The notes: a model not told the origin generated them from the letters alone. 64,000 nucleotides of DNA from an uncultured bacterium (GCA_902777385.1 CACYTP010000006.1:1-64000), one strand, 5' to 3'. Numbered from the stretch's first letter, positions 24,375 to 34,018 are shown. Numbers and translations: made by a program.

Positions 24375-25148
24375 TTACCACGGATAATCATTTTTTATTT
24401 GCCAGTTATCACTTATGATTAGAGCAGCACATTGTGTTCCTGCACCCCAAATCCCATCAGCCTTTTTACAGCCGTTTTTGAGTTGGTTTCTATTACCTCC
24501 CTGACCGTTTGCAATAACAGTTCTGCCGTCATTGCCCAAACCTCTTCCGCTATTAGCTTCACAATAACTAAATAAAAATGTGTCCCTGCCCAATCGATTT
24601 GGTCCTGAATATGGTCCGTCAACATCTATTACTAAACGTCCTCTCGCATCACCTGTATGTGCGTAAGCTGTCCAGACAACGCAAGCTCCGTTAGGCATCT
24701 TTGCAGACCAGGAATAAGGGTGAACAAATTTGCCTGGTATCGCAAAATCTCCTACAATTCCGTTCATCTGTGTATATTCTCTATATGGTTTATCTTCATA
24801 GCAAAATATTTTATCTTGAGATGGAGCCTGAGGGTATAATTTCGCCCCTATTTTTTCGAATACCTTGTAGAAACAACTTTCCTGCATGTATGCACCGTCA
24901 GCCCAACTTTCATCACATTGCCACTGGTGAATAGGTGTATTATCCTGATCTGCAGCAGCAGCTTCAGCTCCAACAGCTATTTGTGCATAAGTTTGTTTTA
25001 AACGATTTAATACTACGCCCTTCTGGTAGTTTTGGATTAATGCAGGTAATGTCATTGCTGCAACAACACCGATTATGCCGAGGGTAATTAGAACTTCTGC
25101 TAACGTAAAACCGTTATGTTTTTCATGTACTTCAGAGTATGCAATCAT
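24375..25148 (-). CDS. Prepilin-like protein, 257 aa
   Basis: The N-terminus has GFTLAEVLITLGIIGVVAAM at residues 13-32, with the canonical Gly before the cleavage site, and a short leader free of repeats. The body has several cysteines and the loop DVDGPYSGPNRLGRDTFLFSY, and it ends CAALIISDNWQIKNDYPW, matching the end of the 20259 prepilin. This is the cleanest of the three and gives the reference layout. GGAGG lies seven bases before the ATG and a TTGAAA-N17-TATAAT promoter precedes it. It is divergent from an XRE regulator. The filament type (pilus or secretion pseudopilus) is not determined. Confidence 0.85.
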   Translation of the reverse strand: MIAYSEVHEKHNGFTLAEVLITLGIIGVVAAMTLPALIQNYQKGVVLNRLKQTYAQIAVGAEAAAADQDNTPIHQWQCDESWADGAYMQESCFYKVFEKIGAKLYPQAPSQDKIFCYEDKPYREYTQMNGIVGDFAIPGKFVHPYSWSAKMPNGACVVWTAYAHTGDARGRLVIDVDGPYSGPNRLGRDTFLFSYCEANSGRGLGNDGRTVIANGQGGNRNQLKNGCKKADGIWGAGTQCAALIISDNWQIKNDYPW

Positions 25149-25171
25149 ATTAAATCCTCCAATTTATTACT

Positions 25172-25200
25172 ATTATAGCACATTTATGTCCGATTTTCAA
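25172..25200 (-). promoter_or_regulatory. Promoter of the third prepilin gene
   Basis: On the minus strand TTGAAA (25200-25195) and TATAAT (25177-25172) are exactly 17 bases apart. It lies in the divergent gap shared with the XRE regulator. Confidence 0.65.
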
Positions 25201-25269
25201 TATAATAAGACAAAAATATACTTAATAATAGGTCAAAATTGTTATATTATTACATTGTTAGGATTAAGT

Positions 25270-25596
25270 ATGTTAACAAAGTTGGACAGGAAATCAATTG
25301 GTACTGAAATCAGATTGGCAAGAAAAGCTAAGAAGTTATCTCAATTTGAGTTGGCTGAATTAACAGGTCTGGATGAAAAACAAATATACAGAATAGAGAC
25401 AGGCTTAACAAGTCCCAAATTAGAAAATTTCATCAAAATTGCAGAAGTACTTGATATCAGCATAAAGCATTGTGAATTAATTAATTCGGATGTGCATCCG
25501 TACTGCAAAGAAATATTAAATATGATTTTAAATATATCCGAAGAAAAATTGGAAATATATTATCGGGTTATCAGAAGTTTATATGGCAACATATAA
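25270..25596 (+). CDS. XRE-family helix-turn-helix regulator, 108 aa
   Basis: Residues 9-65 (GTEIRLARKAKKLSQFELAE, then LTGLDEKQIYRIETGLTSP and LENFIKIAEVLDI) form a lambda Cro/CI-type HTH. A short C-terminal helix follows. I take ATG 25270 (AGGA seven bases upstream); the frame is open further upstream but would overlap the prepilin gene. It is divergent from the prepilin gene with 121 bases between, so it may control that gene. Confidence 0.85.
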   Translation: MLTKLDRKSIGTEIRLARKAKKLSQFELAELTGLDEKQIYRIETGLTSPKLENFIKIAEVLDISIKHCELINSDVHPYCKEILNMILNISEEKLEIYYRVIRSLYGNI

Positions 25597-25629
25597 CTGT
25601 AAAATAAGTAATCTTGTTTATGACAAGTA

Positions 25630-27846
25630 TTATTTAGTTTTTTTAGTTGTGGATTTGTTATTTGTTTTTTTGTTGTTTCTCTGGTTATTTTGGTGAGGGG
25701 AAGCCGAGTAGGATGTTTGGATACGTTTTACGCTGTATACATCCGGAATTGCCTGAATACAGTTGATAACTTTTTTCAGCGTGTCTATATTATCAAGCTC
25801 CATTCCAATTTCAATTACACCGAGCTTTTTATTAGTTTTAGCCTTTACATTTGCATAAGTTATATTTGTATTGTTGTCGGAAATAGCTGCAATAATATCT
25901 TTAAGCAGTCCCATTTTCTCGCCTGTTTCAACACGAATTGTTGTTGTGTAAGTTTTATTCGTATTGTCGCCTGACCAGCGAATGTCAAGCAAACGTTCAG
26001 GCGGAATGTTCTCGAGTGTCTTGCAGTCAATTCTGTGTACTGAAACACCTTTAGAACGGGTAACAACACCTACGATAGGTTCTCCCGGAATTGGCGAACA
26101 GCATTTTGCAAACGAGTAAAGCAACCCTTCCAGACCGATAATATCTTTTTCTGATTTTTTTCGGTTATATGTATGAAATGAAGTTTCGTGCTTTTGTTCC
26201 GGCTTTTTAAGTTTGCTCAATACCTTGTTAACCGTTGTTTCACCATAACCCAGTGCTGCAAGCAAATCATCCACAGACAGGTAATTCATTTGTTTTGCAA
26301 CTTTTTCCAGTTCACCTGATTTTAAATGTTCATCAAATACAGCTTTTGTTAATTCGTGTTCAAGGTTCGTTTTGCCGACTTCTATATGGCTTTCACGGTT
26401 ATTCTTTTTGAACCACTGTTTTATTTTTGACGATGCCTGCTTAGTAACAACAAAATTCAACCAGTCAAGCCTTGGTGCAGGAGTTTTTGATGTTAAAATT
26501 TCAACTATATCTCCATTATTAAGCTTTGTGTCAAGCTGTGCTATTCTGCCATTAATCAACGCACCTACAGTTTTATTACCTACATCAGAGTGGATACGAT
26601 ATGCAAAATCGACAGGTGTGGCATCTTTTGGCAAATCGAATACATCTCCGTTTGGAGTAAATGCAAATACCTGATCGGAAAATAAATCCATTTTTACGGA
26701 GTTAACGTAATCTTCTGCAGAGGTCATATCTTTGTCAAACTCTACCATTTTACGCATCCAGGAGAATTTTAAGTCAGCAGGATTACTTGCTTTTTGTGAA
26801 CCTTTTTCTTTATATCTCCAGTGTGCGGCAACACCATATTCTGCTACTTCGTGCATTTCCCATGTTCTTATTTGAACTTCAAGAGGTTTTGAGCGAGGAC
26901 CTATTACGGAGGTGTGCAAAGATTGGTACATGTTGCCTTTTGGCATTGCGATATAATCTTTAAACCTTCCGGGAATTGGCTTGAATTGTGAATGAATCAG
27001 CCCTAAAACTTCATAACATTCTTTTTCCGTGTCAACAATTACACGAACTGCAGTTATATCGTACAACTCATGGAAGGCAATGTTCAGACGTTTCATTTTT
27101 GCATAAATGCTGTAATAGTGTTTTGCTCTTCCCGTAATCTGTGCATTTATGCCGTTTTTCTTTACGTCTTTTGAAATTTGGTCAATAAGCATATTGACGG
27201 TCATTTCTCTTTCAGCTTTTGTTTGTGAAACAAGTTGTGCAATTTCAAAATATTTGTCAGGTTCTAAATATCTGAGAGATAAATCCTCCAGTTCAGCTTT
27301 AATTTTACCGATACCTAAACGATTTGCAAGCGGAGCAAAAATATCAAGAGTTTCCTGTGCAATTTTTTGCTGTTTATTCGCTGCCATAAAATTAAGAGTA
27401 CGCATATTATGCAGTCTGTCAGCCAGTTTCAAAAATATAACTCTTATATCGTTTGCCATTGCTATGAATAGTCTGCGGAAGTTCTCAGCCTGCCGTTCTT
27501 CTTTTGATTTAAACTGAAGTTTGCCGAGTTTAGTTACTCCCTGCACAAGTGTCAGAACATCTTTGCCAAATTTCTCTTCTATTTCTTCAGGTTTTGTGTC
27601 AGTATCCTCTAAAATGTCATGAAGAAATGCTGCCATAATTGTATGACTGTCTGCCTTCAAATCCACAAGAATTTTTGCAACTTCTACAGGGTGGATAATG
27701 TACGGTTCCTCTGAAACACGGTACTGCCCCTCATGAAGTTTTTTTGCAAATTCAAAAGCTTCTTCTATCTTTTTTATATCTGCCTCGTCACGCTTTTGCG
27801 AAATCAAGGTGTTTTTTATTTCATCAAATAGTGGTTTTTCAGGCAT
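25630..27846 (-). CDS. RelA/SpoT-type (p)ppGpp synthetase/hydrolase, 738 aa
   Basis: The long-RSH layout is complete: an HD hydrolase domain with H52 and HDILEDT (H76, D77), a synthetase domain (YYSIYAKMKRLN, ELYDITAVRVIV, GRFKDYIAMPKGNMYQSLHT), a TGS domain (about 393-453) and a C-terminal ACT domain. Intact HD residues suggest it both makes and degrades the alarmone. No other RSH is in the window. The ATG has no Shine-Dalgarno site and follows TATTATAAT by only a few bases, so the mRNA may be leaderless. The lysine/asparagine-rich tail is poorly conserved. Confidence 0.95.
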   Translation of the reverse strand: MPEKPLFDEIKNTLISQKRDEADIKKIEEAFEFAKKLHEGQYRVSEEPYIIHPVEVAKILVDLKADSHTIMAAFLHDILEDTDTKPEEIEEKFGKDVLTLVQGVTKLGKLQFKSKEERQAENFRRLFIAMANDIRVIFLKLADRLHNMRTLNFMAANKQQKIAQETLDIFAPLANRLGIGKIKAELEDLSLRYLEPDKYFEIAQLVSQTKAEREMTVNMLIDQISKDVKKNGINAQITGRAKHYYSIYAKMKRLNIAFHELYDITAVRVIVDTEKECYEVLGLIHSQFKPIPGRFKDYIAMPKGNMYQSLHTSVIGPRSKPLEVQIRTWEMHEVAEYGVAAHWRYKEKGSQKASNPADLKFSWMRKMVEFDKDMTSAEDYVNSVKMDLFSDQVFAFTPNGDVFDLPKDATPVDFAYRIHSDVGNKTVGALINGRIAQLDTKLNNGDIVEILTSKTPAPRLDWLNFVVTKQASSKIKQWFKKNNRESHIEVGKTNLEHELTKAVFDEHLKSGELEKVAKQMNYLSVDDLLAALGYGETTVNKVLSKLKKPEQKHETSFHTYNRKKSEKDIIGLEGLLYSFAKCCSPIPGEPIVGVVTRSKGVSVHRIDCKTLENIPPERLLDIRWSGDNTNKTYTTTIRVETGEKMGLLKDIIAAISDNNTNITYANVKAKTNKKLGVIEIGMELDNIDTLKKVINCIQAIPDVYSVKRIQTSYSASPHQNNQRNNKKTNNKSTTKKTK

Positions 27847-27849
27847 GGT

Positions 27850-27882
27850 ATAATTATAATACGAGTTTTGATATTCATTTTC
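27850..27882 (-). promoter_or_regulatory. Promoter touching the RSH start codon
   Basis: On the minus strand TTGAAA is followed after 17 bases by TATTATAAT, which ends about eight bases before the ATG. Transcription would start at or within a few bases of the start codon. Confidence 0.45.
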
Positions 27883-27921
27883 AAGAGAATTTAAAAAATT
27901 TCATACATAAGGATTATAAAC

Positions 27922-28206
27922 ATGATTAAAGAAACTACAGACGGATTTATCGTACAAATAAAAATTTCACCGAATGCATCTAAAAATGAAATTATTAAAG
28001 ATGATACGGGAATAAAAATTAAGCTTACTGCTCAGCCTATTGAGGGGAAAGCCAACAAAGCCCTGATAGAATTTTTATCAAAACAGTTCAAAATTCCTAA
28101 AACATCTATATCTATCATAAAAGGGGAAACTTCAAAAGATAAAACCTTATTGATAAAAGTTTCCGACAGTGATAAAATAGCCTTATTAAAAGAAGTATTT
28201 AGTTAG
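27922..28206 (+). CDS. YggU/DUF167 family protein, 94 aa
   Basis: The small alpha/beta fold of UPF0235 is recognisable from VQIKISPNASKNEI, IKIKLTAQPIEGKANKALI and LLIKVSD. The biochemical function of this widespread family is not established. It starts a unit with the 362-aa secreted protein gene and radA. Confidence 0.88.
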   Translation: MIKETTDGFIVQIKISPNASKNEIIKDDTGIKIKLTAQPIEGKANKALIEFLSKQFKIPKTSISIIKGETSKDKTLLIKVSDSDKIALLKEVFS

Positions 28207-28219
28207 GAGTATTTAGATT

Positions 28220-29308
28220 ATGAAAAAAAGAATATGTTTAGCTCTTGCTATTGGTGTTATATTAGCAACAAGCTTATCGGCGAGTGCATTTTCTTGGAAA
28301 TTTTGGCAGAAAAGAAAAGTACCTGTAACTGTTGAAAATACTGTCAATAAAGCTGATTTTGAACTTATACCGACAATGAATACCGAATCCAATGCCAAAA
28401 ATGTTGTCTGGGTCGGAACATTTCAGCTTGTATGGAATGATTTAATTGATGAACTCATAAAACAACCTGTTGAATTTGTCGGAACAAAATCCGTTATGGC
28501 TGATAATTTGAACAGAAAAGAATTCACAACTTCTGATTTATCTGAAAATTCATATTATAAAAAATGGGGATTAGCATCACCTGAGATAAAAAAAGAAATA
28601 GAAAAAGGTATAAAAGAAAAATTTAACGAAACGAGCGACATTTTAGACGGATTTGACTGGACACCTGCAGATGGCAAATATATTCTTTATGCAATGTTAA
28701 AGAAAGATTTTCAATATATTAAACCTTTTGATAAACTTCCGGATGACAGTTTTATCGGAAGTGAGGGTAACGTTAAATATTTCGGTGCTGATGAAGATTC
28801 TGCAAGAGCACTAAAACGCTCGGTTAATGTTCTGTTTTATAACAACGACAATGATTATGCGGTTTCCCTGAAATCAAAACAAAATGATACTATTTATTTT
28901 TACAGGACTGATGACATGAAAACGCTCGATATTCTCTATAAAGATATGATGAATAAAGCCAATAAATATAACGGTACAAAATGGCTTACTCCTGTAGATG
29001 AGTTTAAAGCACCTAATCTTGATTTTAAGAACGAACGTGAATTTAGTGAATTATGCAATAAACCTATTAAAAATTCAGATTTAATGATAGGAAAAGCAAT
29101 AGAAACAATACAATTTAAAATGGATGAAAAAGGAGTCGAACTGAAATCAGAAGCGGGCATGATGACTCTGAAAGCCGCTATGGCACCTTCACATGATCCT
29201 GAACCAAGATATTTTTATTTTAATAACAGATATATAATATTCCTGCAGGAAAAGGATAAACCTTATTTTGCGATGAAAATCGAAGATGCAAAGGCTCTAC
29301 AAAAGTAA
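28220..29308 (+). CDS. Secreted protein, possible distant serpin relative, 362 aa
   Basis: A signal peptide (first 23 residues, ending SASA) precedes a mature domain of about 340 residues. The C-terminal part (KMDEKGVELKSEAGM, then RYFYFNNRYIIFLQEKDKPY) recalls the serpin hinge and the strand after the reactive loop, and the length is that of a serpin. The N-terminal half does not show clear serpin motifs, so this is tentative. The ATG follows TTAGGAG. It is the middle gene of a three-gene unit with yggU and radA. Confidence 0.6.
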   Translation: MKKRICLALAIGVILATSLSASAFSWKFWQKRKVPVTVENTVNKADFELIPTMNTESNAKNVVWVGTFQLVWNDLIDELIKQPVEFVGTKSVMADNLNRKEFTTSDLSENSYYKKWGLASPEIKKEIEKGIKEKFNETSDILDGFDWTPADGKYILYAMLKKDFQYIKPFDKLPDDSFIGSEGNVKYFGADEDSARALKRSVNVLFYNNDNDYAVSLKSKQNDTIYFYRTDDMKTLDILYKDMMNKANKYNGTKWLTPVDEFKAPNLDFKNEREFSELCNKPIKNSDLMIGKAIETIQFKMDEKGVELKSEAGMMTLKAAMAPSHDPEPRYFYFNNRYIIFLQEKDKPYFAMKIEDAKALQK

Positions 29309-29324
29309 ATTCAGAGGATTATAA

Positions 29325-30698
29325 ATGGCAAAAGTAAAATCAAAATGGATATGTCAGGAATGCGGTTACGAAACGGCAGGATATTTGGGTAAATGTCCGG
29401 AGTGCGGCAGTTGGGGTTCTCTTGTTGAAGAAGTCCAATTTGATGAAAAAGCTCCAAATGCAGCTGCAAATGAATTTGTTAATACGGAAAAACCTGAACT
29501 GCTTAAAGATATTCATATCGGTGAAGAAGTCAGGGTTAGTACAAATATTTCTGAATTCGACAGAATTCTCGGAGGAGGATTGGTGCAAGGTTCTTTGATT
29601 TTGCTTGCAGGAGATCCCGGAATAGGTAAGTCTACCATTACTCTTCAAACCTGCGGACAATTGTCTGATTCAGGCAAAAAGGTTTTGTATATATCTGCGG
29701 AAGAAAGTTCTTCTCAATTAAAATTGAGAGCGGAAAGGCTTAGCATAAATTCCGATAACCTGTATATATATCCGCAAACTAATATGGAAAATATAAAGGC
29801 TCAAATTGAAGAAATACAACCTGATTTCGTAATAATAGACAGTATTCAGGCAATTTACTCAAATAATGTGGCAAGTTCTGCCGGCAGTGTTTCTCAAATT
29901 AGGGAATGTACAAATATTTTAATGCATATCGCAAAAAGTAAAAATATAACAACTATTGTAATCGGGCATGTTACAAAAGACGGTAATATCGCCGGACCAA
30001 AAGTCCTTGAACACATGGTAGATACCGTTATATATTTTGAGGGTGACAAGTATAAATCATACAGAATGCTTCGCTCTATGAAAAATCGTTTTGGAAATAC
30101 ATCCGAAGTCGGTATTTTTGAAATGTGTGCCGACGGGCTGCGTGAAATAAAAAATCCTAATGAATTGTTCCTTAATGAGCGTTCAAGAGTTGCTGCTCCC
30201 GGGAGTGCAATAATTGTTACTAATGAAGGAACAAGACCGTTAATGGTTGAAATACAGGCACTTGTTGGTACTACTTCTTATGCAGCTCCAAGAAGGGTTA
30301 CAAACGGCGTAGATTTAAGCAGACTACATCAAATACTTGCCGTTCTGGAAAAACGTGTAGGACTGAATTTTTCTAAACAGGACGTTTATGTCAACGTTAT
30401 GGGCGGTATAGAGGTTGATGAACCAAGTGCGGATTTAGGAATTGCTCTTGCTGTTGCTACTTGTGCAAGAGATGTTGTGGTTGATCCTCAGACGGTAATT
30501 ATAGGTGAGATAGGATTATCCGGCGAAATTCATCCCGTTAATAATATTGAGAAACGTCTTAATGAGGCTGCGGCTGCAGGTTTTAAGAAAGCAATTATCC
30601 CATACGCTAACAATGTACCAAAAGATTTTGATAAATTGAACATAATCAAGGTCAAACGGCTTGTTGATGCAATAGTATCGTGCGTTTCCGCAAACTAA
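29325..30698 (+). CDS. radA: DNA repair protein RadA
   Basis: RadA promotes branch migration in recombination. The N-terminal zinc finger CQECGYETAGYLGKCPECG, Walker A GDPGIGKST, the RadA-specific KNRFG motif, and the C-terminal Lon-like domain (PSADLGIALAVA, IGEIGLSGEI) are all present. The length of 457 aa is normal. Its stop codon is immediately followed by the stop codon of the convergent 1060-aa gene. Confidence 0.96.
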   Translation: MAKVKSKWICQECGYETAGYLGKCPECGSWGSLVEEVQFDEKAPNAAANEFVNTEKPELLKDIHIGEEVRVSTNISEFDRILGGGLVQGSLILLAGDPGIGKSTITLQTCGQLSDSGKKVLYISAEESSSQLKLRAERLSINSDNLYIYPQTNMENIKAQIEEIQPDFVIIDSIQAIYSNNVASSAGSVSQIRECTNILMHIAKSKNITTIVIGHVTKDGNIAGPKVLEHMVDTVIYFEGDKYKSYRMLRSMKNRFGNTSEVGIFEMCADGLREIKNPNELFLNERSRVAAPGSAIIVTNEGTRPLMVEIQALVGTTSYAAPRRVTNGVDLSRLHQILAVLEKRVGLNFSKQDVYVNVMGGIEVDEPSADLGIALAVATCARDVVVDPQTVIIGEIGLSGEIHPVNNIEKRLNEAAAAGFKKAIIPYANNVPKDFDKLNIIKVKRLVDAIVSCVSAN

Positions 30699-33600
30699 TT
30701 ATCTTACATCACGGGCTTTACTTACTTTTTGAACAGTTTTTCTTAATTGAGAACGTTTTTTGTTTTCAAATTCAGTAAATAATTTATGTTTTTTATCATT
30801 ATCAGTATCTTTTTTCTGGGCACGTTTGCTAACATCACTTAAAGTTGATTTCATGGTTTCTGCAACTTCTGATTTTACACTGTTTCTTGTGCTTTCTTCC
30901 ATTGCACCTTGTTCTGCAATATCGGTAATTTCAAGGTCGGCGGTTTCTGCCATCCTGTCTTCAGTGTCAATCCTTGTATCATGGATAAGCGGATTAAGAT
31001 ATACATTTTCACGTTCATCAGTGATGTTTTCTTCAACTGCTTTTTGAGCGACAATTTCAAGTTCTTTTGTATTATTATCCGGATTGTTGTCGCTTTCAAG
31101 GTCTATGTCATGGTCGCTTACGGACATATCTCGGTCTGCATATTCCTGTACATCTCTTGATTCATCTGCTACAGTTGGTATTGCTTTGTAGTCAGGTTCT
31201 TCAACAACGTAATCGCTTCCGTCATCTTCTTTTGTAATCTGATTAACAAAATCCAATTCATCTTCAGCTTTATCTGATTTGATTTTTCCTGTCTGAACAT
31301 TATTTTGAGTCGTTTTTACGGATGCTTCACTATCTGCCTGCGTATTTTTCAGTTCCGTAACCAGTTTTCTTGTACTGTCTGCTGCTGTTGCAAAATTATT
31401 GCGACTTGCTTTCACTGATTCGTTTATGTCACTAAATGAACCGTTTGACGTATTCGCATCATATTCAAGTTCTGTTATTCTGTCAGATAGTTTGTCATTA
31501 TTTTCAGTCTGATTTTTTGAATTATTTTCTGTAGCTTGTTCGGTTATGATAGTTTCTTCAGATGCTAATACTTCCTGAGAACTGTCTTGTGTATTTGAGT
31601 CATCATATTTTTTGATTGTATTTTTATTTTCATCAACTTTTTCTGACAAAGCTTTTGCTCTGTTGCTGATTTCTTCCATTCTTGATTTTGTATCTGTTCT
31701 GCTGCTTTCAACTGTATCTTTGTTAAATTTAACATGTTCGGCTGACTGATTGAGCATGTTAAATTTAGATTTTGAAACATCATTATCAGTGTTGAAATCT
31801 CGGATATCCTTATCTTTAGCAGACATATCAGATGTAATTGCAACAGACTTATTAGAATTTTTGGTTATCTCATTTTCCGCATCAATGTTTGTATTTGAAG
31901 CATTATCTTTTGATGTTGAAATGTCCTTTACTTCATTTGCTTCATCGGCAGGTAATTCTTCCGATATAACTTCTGTTGCTGCAATTTCAGTTTCTTCAGG
32001 AGATGTTTGTATGGTTTCCTCGTTTTGAGTATCTGATTCAGATGATTGTTCTGCCTGTTCTGTAGAATTATTATTGGAGGAAACGGTGTTTGCACTGTTT
32101 TGAGTGTCTTTATTATTTTCAATTTCGGTTTCTTCGTCTATTTCAGTTTTTGGAGTTTCTTCGTCAATTTCAGGGATTTCAAGTTCCGCCTTTGTATCAG
32201 CAGTAACTGTAGCTTCATTTTCTGATGATATATTTGACTTTTCAACTTTTGTTGTATCAGGTACATCGTTTTGTATTGTTGCATTATTTGCAGTTTTGTC
32301 TGTGGCGAATACATTGTTACCGATATCTTTAGCACTTGAAAATGCGTTATTAAATCTTAAATAATCTTGCAGATCAAAGAAAGAATCATCATTTAATGCT
32401 CTAAAGTCAGTGTACACAGGTAAAGAGTTCTGAGTCTTGTTATCTTGTGCGAATTCGTTTGCTGTGATACCAACATTGCGGTTAGCAGTGAGCGAAATGT
32501 CATCCGTATCACTATTATCTGTAGTACTATTCTCTTGTATATTTACAGTTTCTTCTGCGTTATTTGTTATAGGTTGCTCTGAGGTCTGAGGAATTTCATT
32601 CTCAGGAGGAATTTCAGATAAATCCTCAGTCTGAGTTTGTGTATTATTTGTATTTTGTTCGCCTGATACTGATACCTCAGTATCATTGGTATTGTTCGTT
32701 TCGGTAGCATTATCTTCAGAGTCTGTGTTTATTGCATTGATTTCTTTGTTATCATTTGATATTTTTTCTACAGGTTTTTCGTGTATTAGTTGAGTATTAT
32801 TGTTGTCTATGTCTTTCAGATAATCACCCATAACTTTCGCTGTGTTAGCATTACTGTTTATGATATTTGAATTAATATCCAAATCTGACATTAATGACAT
32901 GTTTTTGACGGTAAGTTCAGTATTTAGTTTGAACAAATCCATTCCGACCATAAGATTTATTTTATTGCTCTCTACACTGGCGTGTTCAAATGATTTTGCA
33001 ACTGTATTTCTTGCCAAATTGCTATAATTATCCAAGTTTTGGCTTAATGATTCTTCAAGTCCGATATCTCCGCTAAAATTATCAATACTGTTCAATAATT
33101 TTTCAACATCATCATTTAAATCTTTATTGAATAATTTTAATGATTTATCTTCTGTCCGGATTTGTTCTCCTAATTTTTTATATCTTGATAATTCTGTATC
33201 AGAAAGCTCTTGTCCATTTTCTACACGGTTTTCGATATCTTTCATTTCGCCGGACATTTTTTCAATATCGTTCTTAGTATTTTCTTGTTCTGTTTTTGCC
33301 TGTTCTGTTTTCTTTGAAACTTCTTCATTATTTTTTTGTATGGTATCAGCGTTTTCTTTAAGTTGTTTACCTTGTTTTTCGGCACTTGTAGTTAAATTAT
33401 TTAATGTTTTTATATTATTTACATCTTCAGAGTCGCTGCCATTTTCACTTAAAGCAGTAATGTCGGTTTCTGAATTTATATCAAAATCATCGTCAGAAGT
33501 GTTTTGATATGTAACTTCATCAACTTTTGCCATTGCCTGAGCCCATTCATATATATCATTTGGAACAAGTATTCCGTTATCGTGCATGGCTAAAATTTCT

Positions 33601-33881
33601 TCAGGATCATAATTAGCCCATTCTCCGGTTCTCGGATCATCAGGGTTGTAAGCCCGTAATTCGTGCATGGATGCAATTATAGATGTATGTGAAGATTTTA
33701 TTTTCAATAGTATAAAATCTAATATTTCACCATCAGTAAATCTGCTATATTCTTCTGATTCCCTGTATTTCGGAAGTAAATCCTCAATATGCATGCAGAT
33801 ACGATTATCGTAAGACTGCATGAAAAAACGTTCTTGTAGTGTCGGTTCTTTTTTACATATAGGATATTTATTGTTAAGCAT
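30699..33881 (-). CDS. Large acidic, low-complexity coiled-coil protein, 1060 aa
   Basis: I do not recognise the family. An N-terminal globular part of about 125 residues (LQERFFMQSYDNRICMHIED, then EWANYDPEEILAMHDNGILV) is followed by a coiled-coil stretch (about 160-260), then a long Asn/Thr/Glu/Ser-rich disordered region, further helical segments and a basic tail (KKRSQLRKTVQKVSKARD). There is no signal peptide or membrane segment, so it is probably cytoplasmic or exported by an unusual route. It may be structural or a scaffold. Many shadow frames exist on the opposite strand because of its skewed composition. Confidence 0.7.
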   Translation of the reverse strand: MLNNKYPICKKEPTLQERFFMQSYDNRICMHIEDLLPKYRESEEYSRFTDGEILDFILLKIKSSHTSIIASMHELRAYNPDDPRTGEWANYDPEEILAMHDNGILVPNDIYEWAQAMAKVDEVTYQNTSDDDFDINSETDITALSENGSDSEDVNNIKTLNNLTTSAEKQGKQLKENADTIQKNNEEVSKKTEQAKTEQENTKNDIEKMSGEMKDIENRVENGQELSDTELSRYKKLGEQIRTEDKSLKLFNKDLNDDVEKLLNSIDNFSGDIGLEESLSQNLDNYSNLARNTVAKSFEHASVESNKINLMVGMDLFKLNTELTVKNMSLMSDLDINSNIINSNANTAKVMGDYLKDIDNNNTQLIHEKPVEKISNDNKEINAINTDSEDNATETNNTNDTEVSVSGEQNTNNTQTQTEDLSEIPPENEIPQTSEQPITNNAEETVNIQENSTTDNSDTDDISLTANRNVGITANEFAQDNKTQNSLPVYTDFRALNDDSFFDLQDYLRFNNAFSSAKDIGNNVFATDKTANNATIQNDVPDTTKVEKSNISSENEATVTADTKAELEIPEIDEETPKTEIDEETEIENNKDTQNSANTVSSNNNSTEQAEQSSESDTQNEETIQTSPEETEIAATEVISEELPADEANEVKDISTSKDNASNTNIDAENEITKNSNKSVAITSDMSAKDKDIRDFNTDNDVSKSKFNMLNQSAEHVKFNKDTVESSRTDTKSRMEEISNRAKALSEKVDENKNTIKKYDDSNTQDSSQEVLASEETIITEQATENNSKNQTENNDKLSDRITELEYDANTSNGSFSDINESVKASRNNFATAADSTRKLVTELKNTQADSEASVKTTQNNVQTGKIKSDKAEDELDFVNQITKEDDGSDYVVEEPDYKAIPTVADESRDVQEYADRDMSVSDHDIDLESDNNPDNNTKELEIVAQKAVEENITDERENVYLNPLIHDTRIDTEDRMAETADLEITDIAEQGAMEESTRNSVKSEVAETMKSTLSDVSKRAQKKDTDNDKKHKLFTEFENKKRSQLRKTVQKVSKARDVR

Positions 33882-33981
33882 TATATTGTCCTTTAGCTAA
33901 AGTAATTATTAATCATAATTATATTCGGCATATTTTATAAAGAACTTTAGTTATTTCTTAATTTAGGTTATAAATTGTTAC

Positions 33982-34018
33982 AAAAAAGCACATGTCTAAT
34001 AATTTAAACATGTGCTTT
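33982..34018 (-). terminator. trxA terminator
   Basis: AAAGCACATGT and ACATGTGCTTT form an 11-bp perfect stem with a T-run on the minus-strand side. Confidence 0.9.

Noticed and set aside
25075-25269. Upstream extension of the XRE regulator frame
   Set aside because: It overlaps the prepilin gene and has no SD; ATG 25270 begins right at the conserved domain.
30760-33507. Several open frames opposite the 1060-aa gene
   Set aside because: They arise from the skewed codon use of the low-complexity gene, have no SD sites and resemble no protein.
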